From Synechococcales cyanobacterium PMM_0036 (lineage in GTDB: Bacteria > Cyanobacteriota > Cyanobacteriia > Elainellales > Elainellaceae): a stretch of 9,692 nt of DNA. The notes beneath the pieces are model-generated. The model had not been told where the DNA came from. It made no database searches and saw nothing but the letters and a program-made list of their open reading frames with translations. Within the stretch, counting starts at the first letter, position 1; each line of letters begins with the position of its first letter. Below, in pieces: positions 5,921-9,692 of the stretch. Both the position numbers and the translations under genes were made by a program. The stretch spans positions 1 through 9,692 of the forward strand of contig CASBQM010000012.1 in assembly GCA_949127645.1 (NCBI GenBank), read 5' to 3'.

Positions 5921-7291
5921 ATGTTCACTGACAGAAGCTTTCTTTTAACGGATAACCCTGCTCAGCTCAATTATGGCATTGCCGTCACAGATTTTGATGA
6001 CGATGGTGCATTTGAGCTGTTTGTGGCTGGATTTGGCGGACAAAATTTGGTCTTAAAGTGGCAAGGCGCAGGTTTTGCCGATGTCGCAGACTCCATACTC
6101 GCCGATTTTGGACGACAGGCGATCGGTGTAGCGGCGGGTGATTTAGACGGCGACGGACGTGAAGAAATCTACGTCCTCAACACAGATACATTTGGGGGAC
6201 GCAAACAGTTTGGCGATCGCCTATTCGACTGGCAAGGGGGCGGCTGGCGCGATTTGTTTTCCCTGCCCCAAAATCAGGATGCCCTCAATCTAACGGCAGG
6301 ACGATCGGTTGCCTGGATCGATCGCTACGGCACCGGAAAATATGGCTGTTTAGTTGCAAACTACGGCGGCGCGATGCGGTTATATGAGCTAAATGCCGAC
6401 AATATGATTGCCGATGTGGCAGTCACGGCAGGATTAGCAAAGGTGACGAGTGGACGAGGCATTGTGTCGCTGCCGCTCGTCTCCGACCGCATGGATATCT
6501 TTATGGCAAATGAAAGCGGCTCTAACTTTCTATTTCGCAACCAAGGGGACGGCACTTTTGTAGACATCGCGGCGATCGCGCATATTAGCGATCCTTATGA
6601 ACATGGACGCGGTATTGCTGTTCTCGATGCTAATGGCGACGGACGCTTTGATATCGTCTACGGCAATTGGGAAGGCGCACATCGGCTGTTTATTCAGCAA
6701 GAGCCGGGTAAGTTTCGAGATATTGCTTCCCAGTCTCTGGCAATGCCTTCTCGCATTCGCACCGTGATTGCCGCAGATTTTGACAATGACGGCTATGAGG
6801 AGCTGTTTTTTAACAATATTGGACAACCCAACCGCCTGTTCGGCTGGCGCGAGGGCAAATGGACAGCGTTAACTATAGGCGATGCTCTAGAGCCACGCGG
6901 ACTGGGCACCGGGGCAGCAGTCGGCGACTTTGATGGCGACGGCAGATTAGAGCTAGTTATCGCCCACGGTGAATCGGGTGCCCAGCCACTCTCGCTCTAC
7001 CACACGATCGCCAACTCAAACTCTTGGCTACGAATTCTGCCGCTCACTGCCCAAGGCGCTCCGGCAAGAGGGGCGATCGTCACGCTTGTGGCGGGAGGCA
7101 GACAGCAAATTCGGGCGATCGATGCAGGGAGTGGCTATCTCTGCCAAATGGAGCCTGTTGCCCATTTTGGTTTAGGCAAAGAGACGCAAATTGACTTTGT
7201 GGAAGTTCGCTGGCTTGACGGCAAAATATTCCGACTCGCTGCTCCAGCCGTCAATCAGTTGATTCGAGTCGCCTACCCTCTGTCGGCTTAA
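5921..7291 (+). CDS. FG-GAP/VCBS repeat protein with C-terminal ASPIC/UnbV domain (CRTAC1-like)
   Basis: The 456-residue protein is built from FG-GAP/VCBS blades, expected to form an integrin-alpha-like beta-propeller. Five calcium-binding loops of the DxDxDG type are visible: 24-29 (DFDDDG), 74-79 (DLDGDG), 236-241 (DANGDG, second Asp replaced by Asn), 286-291 (DFDNDG) and 336-341 (DFDGDG). Residues about 368-450 form an ASPIC/UnbV domain (IDAGSGYLCQMEPVAHFGLG, then VEVRWLDG), the order seen in CRTAC1 proteins. No signal peptide is present from either start (TTG 5906 or ATG 5921), which is unusual because such propellers are mostly secreted; export by another route or a cytoplasmic role are both open. 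It ends 6 bp before the convergent peptidoglycan-binding gene. The ligand is unknown. Confidence 0.9.
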   Translation: MFTDRSFLLTDNPAQLNYGIAVTDFDDDGAFELFVAGFGGQNLVLKWQGAGFADVADSILADFGRQAIGVAAGDLDGDGREEIYVLNTDTFGGRKQFGDRLFDWQGGGWRDLFSLPQNQDALNLTAGRSVAWIDRYGTGKYGCLVANYGGAMRLYELNADNMIADVAVTAGLAKVTSGRGIVSLPLVSDRMDIFMANESGSNFLFRNQGDGTFVDIAAIAHISDPYEHGRGIAVLDANGDGRFDIVYGNWEGAHRLFIQQEPGKFRDIASQSLAMPSRIRTVIAADFDNDGYEELFFNNIGQPNRLFGWREGKWTALTIGDALEPRGLGTGAAVGDFDGDGRLELVIAHGESGAQPLSLYHTIANSNSWLRILPLTAQGAPARGAIVTLVAGGRQQIRAIDAGSGYLCQMEPVAHFGLGKETQIDFVEVRWLDGKIFRLAAPAVNQLIRVAYPLSA

Positions 7292-7297
7292 CTCGTG

Positions 7298-8545
7298 TCA
7301 AGGTTTCCCAAATAGATCGGTATCGCTTAGCCCATAGCGTCGCTGTGCCTCTGTAATGGCGCTCCGAGTTTCTGGAGTCAGCGCTCCGTTGATTTCGCCC
7401 GGATTGTAGCCATTCGATCGCAGGTAGCGCTGCAACTCTGCAACACTATAGTGTCCTTCCTGAAGATTTTGAGTTAGCACTAGGCGAGACTGCTCAGCCT
7501 CTAGACGCGCCTGTTCTGCTTCTCGTTTCGCTTGTTCTGCCTGAGCTTGAGCCTGCTGTGCTTCAGTTCTAGCCTGCTGAATCTGTTGCCAAGACTGCAT
7601 ATTATCCCCGTTCAGAGTGCCTCTGCCCATAGTGCCCCCACTGGATAGACCAGACAAACCCAACACAGCAGCAACTTGAGGTCCGGCAATGCCATCTGGG
7701 ATAAGACCGCGCGATCGCTGAAGGGCAATCACAGCCTCCTGAGTTTGAGCATCATAATTGCCTGTGATTGCGCCTTGGTAAAGCCCTAGACTGTTTAAGC
7801 GGCTTTGCAGATCAGAAACATTAGCACCCGTACTGCCTAATCGCAGAAGATTAGAGGATGGGTTATTTGGGCTGAAGACAGTCGAGTTAGGCTCTGGATT
7901 AGCAGCTTGGGAAGACTGTCCTACAGGCTGGCGTAATGCTGTTTCGGTTGCGGTTCCCACGATGCCATCAGCAGGTAGACCGTTGTTGCGCTGAAAGCGG
8001 GTGACAGCCTCTTCGGTGGTTTGATCGAGCGTTCCAGAAATCGAGGCGTTGTAATATCCCAGATCTGTCAAGCGCTTTTGGAGTTCGGCAATTTGTGGTC
8101 CAGCATCACCCTGACGTACCAGCGATCGAGGTGCAGAATTCTGGCTAAATGAACTGCCAGACGAACTGCCAGATGAACTATACAGCGCCTCTGCGGTGGC
8201 GCTACCCACGACTCCATCCGCCGTTAGCCCCCTAGCTCGTTGAAAGCGCATCACCGCTTCCTGAGTCATGGAGCCATAGAATCCAGTGATTTCGCCGTTG
8301 TAGTAGCCTAAATCCAGCAGTCGTTGCTGAAGCTCCGTTACGGTTTGCCCACTATCATTCGTTTGTATCGCAGACACCGACTGTGCCGAAACGGGTGATG
8401 TGCCCAAACCTGCCGCTGTTACTAGAAGCAGCAAAGCTAATCCTGACCTAAGCCTCGATCGCCAATGCAGTAGCGATTGGTCTAACCATTGGGAATCTAA
8501 CCATTGAGAATCTAACCATTGAGAAATAGAGGAATGAAATCTCAT
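7298..8545 (-). CDS. Secreted protein with four peptidoglycan-binding (PG_binding_1) domains
   Basis: The 415-residue protein probably binds cell-wall peptidoglycan outside the plasma membrane. A signal peptide has its hydrophobic core at about 34-48 and a likely cleavage site after VSA at 54. Three PG_binding_1 domains follow (about 65-122, 143-205, 234-295), each with the pattern LQxRLxxLGxYxGxIxGxxxxxTxEAV and GLxxDGxxG, joined by Ser/Asn/Pro-rich linkers. A Gln/Glu/Ala-rich coiled coil (about 318-358) leads to a fourth, shorter copy (about 366-408). No hydrolase or other catalytic domain is present. The N terminus before the signal core has three SQWLD repeats, encoded by a 15-bp tandem repeat. 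The ATG at 8545 has AAGGAG at 8564-8559, 13 bases away, longer than usual. Confidence 0.92.
   Translation of the reverse strand: MRFHSSISQWLDSQWLDSQWLDQSLLHWRSRLRSGLALLLLVTAAGLGTSPVSAQSVSAIQTNDSGQTVTELQQRLLDLGYYNGEITGFYGSMTQEAVMRFQRARGLTADGVVGSATAEALYSSSGSSSGSSFSQNSAPRSLVRQGDAGPQIAELQKRLTDLGYYNASISGTLDQTTEEAVTRFQRNNGLPADGIVGTATETALRQPVGQSSQAANPEPNSTVFSPNNPSSNLLRLGSTGANVSDLQSRLNSLGLYQGAITGNYDAQTQEAVIALQRSRGLIPDGIAGPQVAAVLGLSGLSSGGTMGRGTLNGDNMQSWQQIQQARTEAQQAQAQAEQAKREAEQARLEAEQSRLVLTQNLQEGHYSVAELQRYLRSNGYNPGEINGALTPETRSAITEAQRRYGLSDTDLFGKP
8481..8525. repeat. 15-bp tandem repeat, three copies, inside the signal-peptide n-region
   Basis: TCTAACCATTGRGAA occurs three times in a row (8481-8495, 8496-8510, 8511-8525) with one base difference in the first copy. 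Read on the minus strand it encodes three SQWLD units at residues 8-22 of the peptidoglycan-binding protein. The repeat is in frame, so copy-number change would lengthen or shorten the n-region without breaking the gene. Confidence 0.9.
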
Positions 8546-8593
8546 AATATTGCGCTTTCTCCTTAAAATTAACCTGGCTCAGAAATGACTACC

Positions 8594-8634
8594 CATAGAG
8601 TCAGATCTCTATAAAGAACTCTATGTTATGTCAC
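8594..8634 (-). promoter_or_regulatory. Putative promoter and operator of the peptidoglycan-binding gene
   Basis: On the minus strand GTGACA (8634-8629) lies 15 bp before TATAGA (8613-8608), a possible -35/-10 pair with a short spacer. A perfect inverted repeat ATAGAG-N6-CTCTAT (8595-8612) covers the -10 box and the expected start point. A third half-site, CTCTATG at 8619-8625, lies between the two boxes and pairs with CATAGAG at 8594-8600. This layout suits a repressor. The regulator is unknown and the promoter is judged by consensus only. Confidence 0.35.
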
Positions 8635-8663
8635 CTATAGCAATTTGGAGCTATGGAGCGATC

Positions 8664-8814
8664 GCCTACTTTTAGGCAACAATCTTATTTTGCTGATAAA
8701 TTTCACTCCTCTTCGCCAGCACCTTCTCTACGCGGAGAGGAGAGGCGCTAGAAAGTTGCTTAAGTTTAAAGCTTCTCTCTTGCTCTGGGAGAGAGGTCGG
8801 AGTGCAGAAGCACT
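8664..8814. repeat. Degenerate palindromic intergenic repeat region
   Basis: This non-coding stretch holds four short inverted repeats: GCCTA-CTTT-TAGGC (8664-8677), a 7-bp stem at 8723-8742, a 9-bp stem with two G-T pairs at 8772-8796, and AGTGC-AGAA-GCACT (8801-8814). The CT- and GA-rich blocks resemble worn copies of the dispersed palindromic repeats common between cyanobacterial genes. Frames of 60-64 codons cross it on both strands but look like repeat translations. No gene is supported here. Confidence 0.4.
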
Positions 8815-8820
8815 TAGCAA

Positions 8821-8855
8821 AATGCCAGCCTTGAACTGAATTCAAGACTGGCATT
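8821..8855 (-). terminator. Intrinsic-type terminator of the small membrane-protein gene
   Basis: Two arms, 8821-8835 and 8841-8855, fold around a 5-base loop. On the minus strand the one imperfect position is a U-G pair, giving a continuous 15-bp stem; on the plus strand it is a C-A mismatch. The stem is followed on the minus strand by TTTTGCT. It lies 43 bases after the stop of the 57-codon gene, so it should end that transcript and separate it from the peptidoglycan-binding gene. Confidence 0.65.
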
Positions 8856-8898
8856 CTGAAGATATTAAAAAAGATCTAGCGATGACTCTAAGAGACAG

Positions 8899-9072
8899 CT
8901 AGGGCATAAAGTGGTCAAACAGCAATGTTGCTGCCACCGCAAAACCTGTGATTCCGAATGCCATGAGAGGATGCTGACCTTGACTAATCGCAAAAGTTGC
9001 CACAACGCCTGCTCCTAGCGCTGCCGTCACGGCTGAACCTAACCAATCTTTCTTTGAGTTCTTATCGTACAT
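8899..9072 (-). CDS. Small two-helix membrane protein (57 residues)
   Basis: An ATG at 9072-9070 opens a 57-codon frame ending in TAG at 8901-8899. The product begins with a charged segment (MYDKNSKKDW), followed by two hydrophobic stretches at about 11-30 (LGSAVTAALGAGVVATFAIS) and 36-52 (LMAFGITGFAVAATLLF), joined by a short polar turn (QGQHP). It ends DHFMP. This pattern fits a small inner-membrane or thylakoid hairpin protein. I do not recognise the family. Support comes from the coherent hydrophobic pattern, the downstream terminator on the same strand and an otherwise empty gap. There is no Shine-Dalgarno sequence before the ATG. It sits between two envelope-protein genes on the same strand, which hints at an envelope role but does not show one. 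Confidence 0.7.
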   Translation of the reverse strand: MYDKNSKKDWLGSAVTAALGAGVVATFAISQGQHPLMAFGITGFAVAATLLFDHFMP

Positions 9073-9087
9073 TTTTATTCTGAGGTA

Positions 9088-9124
9088 GATTGAAATGTGT
9101 GATTGAGATCATTCGATTTCAATC
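9088..9124 (-). promoter_or_regulatory. 9-bp inverted repeat upstream of the small membrane-protein gene
   Basis: GATTGAAAT (9088-9096) and ATTTCAATC (9116-9124) are perfect inverted copies separated by 19 bp, with an extra GATTGA at 9101-9106. The first arm ends 16 bases before the ATG at 9072. It could be an operator or a leader hairpin. The rest of the 192-bp gap (9073-9264) is AT-rich, and I found no convincing promoter boxes, RNA gene or further frame in it. Confidence 0.35.
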
Positions 9125-9264
9125 AAATTACCATTTATCGATCTATCCCTGAGTACTAATCTCAGATCTTGTAATCAAGGTTTAGACTCGCTTAACTTTC
9201 TTAATAACTGCTTTCCTCGTACTTCTAATAACCTGATGTTTAATGGATCGAGAGAAGCGATCGC

Positions 9265-9684
9265 CTAATTTACCTTTTCGGTATTGCTGCCTTTAATCCA
9301 TCCCTCAGTACCGTCAGTAAGACGAACGCGCTGCCATGCTCCATCAGATGCTTCTTCCAAAACCGTGAGTTCTTGATTAAAATCAACGCCGCCCACTTTG
9401 GCAGAATCGCCATTCGGATCTTGACGCAAGATTAAGCCGATCGGCTGTGTGACGCGAGCCAGATAGCCGTCGGCAACAGGCGTGGGAGTTGCGCTAGAGC
9501 TAGGAGAGGGCTTGGGTTTTGCGCCGGGAGGGGATGGAGAAGGATCGTTGGGAAAAACAGGTCTAACCGGGGGGGTTGCAAGTTGCGTCAAGACATAGCG
9601 CGTTGCGCCATAGCCCGCCAGAGCTAGGAGAGCGATCGCTAATAAAAAACCGAGGATGAACTTGCTGATTCCAGACAAACTCAT
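9265..9684 (-). CDS. Membrane-anchored bacterial SH3 domain protein
   Basis: The 139-residue protein has an N-terminal hydrophobic helix (about 8-30, ILGFLLAIALLALAGYGA) that anchors it in the membrane, then a Pro/Ser-rich linker (about 38-70) and a C-terminal bacterial SH3 domain (about 74-134) with the typical LRQDPNGDSAKVG and WQRVRLTDGTEGWI segments. Bacterial SH3 domains often bind cell-wall peptides, so the domain probably lies outside the membrane at the peptidoglycan; this role is inferred from the family. No enzyme domain is present. The ATG at 9684 is preceded by GGATTG at the very edge of the window, so its promoter and upstream neighbour are not visible. It lies upstream of the small membrane gene on the same strand, 192 bp apart. 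Confidence 0.9.
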   Translation of the reverse strand: MSLSGISKFILGFLLAIALLALAGYGATRYVLTQLATPPVRPVFPNDPSPSPPGAKPKPSPSSSATPTPVADGYLARVTQPIGLILRQDPNGDSAKVGGVDFNQELTVLEEASDGAWQRVRLTDGTEGWIKGSNTEKVN

Positions 9685-9692
9685 GACAATCC

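Noticed and set aside
8645..8839. 64-codon plus-strand frame and a 60-codon minus-strand frame (8672-8854)
   Set aside because: Both cross CT/GA-rich palindromic repeats and the terminator hairpin, have no family-like pattern, and look like translated intergenic repeat.

Overview
The window looks like a piece of cyanobacterial chromosome. The octamer GCGATCGC (HIP1, the highly iterated palindrome of cyanobacteria) occurs at least 14 times (for example at 118, 1101, 1486, 2410, 3071, 3299, 4946, 5134, 6213, 6572, 7711, 8658, 9257 and 9632). The gene set (a HhoA/HhoB/HtrA-type protease, a DUF760 protein, ScpB, CobO) and the palindromic intergenic elements fit a filamentous or Leptolyngbya-like cyanobacterium. 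The genus is a guess.

Layout from left to right. Positions 1-90 (minus) may be the start of an exported protein that runs off the left edge. Next come a small palindromic MITE-like element (147-297) and a motif-rich promoter region leading into an HtrA-type serine protease (519-1727, plus). This gene converges, 4 bp apart, on a minus-strand group: an ABC exporter ATPase (2810-3682), the chromosome-segregation factor scpB (2211-2690) and a DUF760 gene (1732-2100). Diverging from the ABC gene is a plus-strand group with cofactor functions: cobO (cobalamin adenosylation), a divergent pdxJ (vitamin B6) and a Nudix hydrolase. It is followed by an FG-GAP/ASPIC-UnbV (CRTAC1-like) beta-propeller gene (5921-7291). 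That gene converges, 6 bp apart, on a minus-strand envelope group: a secreted protein with four peptidoglycan-binding domains (7298-8545), a 57-residue membrane protein (8899-9072) and a membrane-anchored SH3 protein (9265-9684).

Three themes can be seen: envelope maintenance (HtrA, peptidoglycan-binding protein, SH3 protein, small membrane protein), cofactor metabolism (CobO, PdxJ, perhaps the Nudix enzyme) and core cell processes (ScpB, DUF760, ABC ATPase). I see no phage, CRISPR, toxin-antitoxin, defence or biosynthetic system, and no convincing new multi-gene system. The points most worth following up are the atypical PdxJ, the unlisted small membrane gene and its terminator, two promoter regions with palindromes placed like operators, and the three-fold in-frame repeat before the signal peptide of the peptidoglycan-binding protein.
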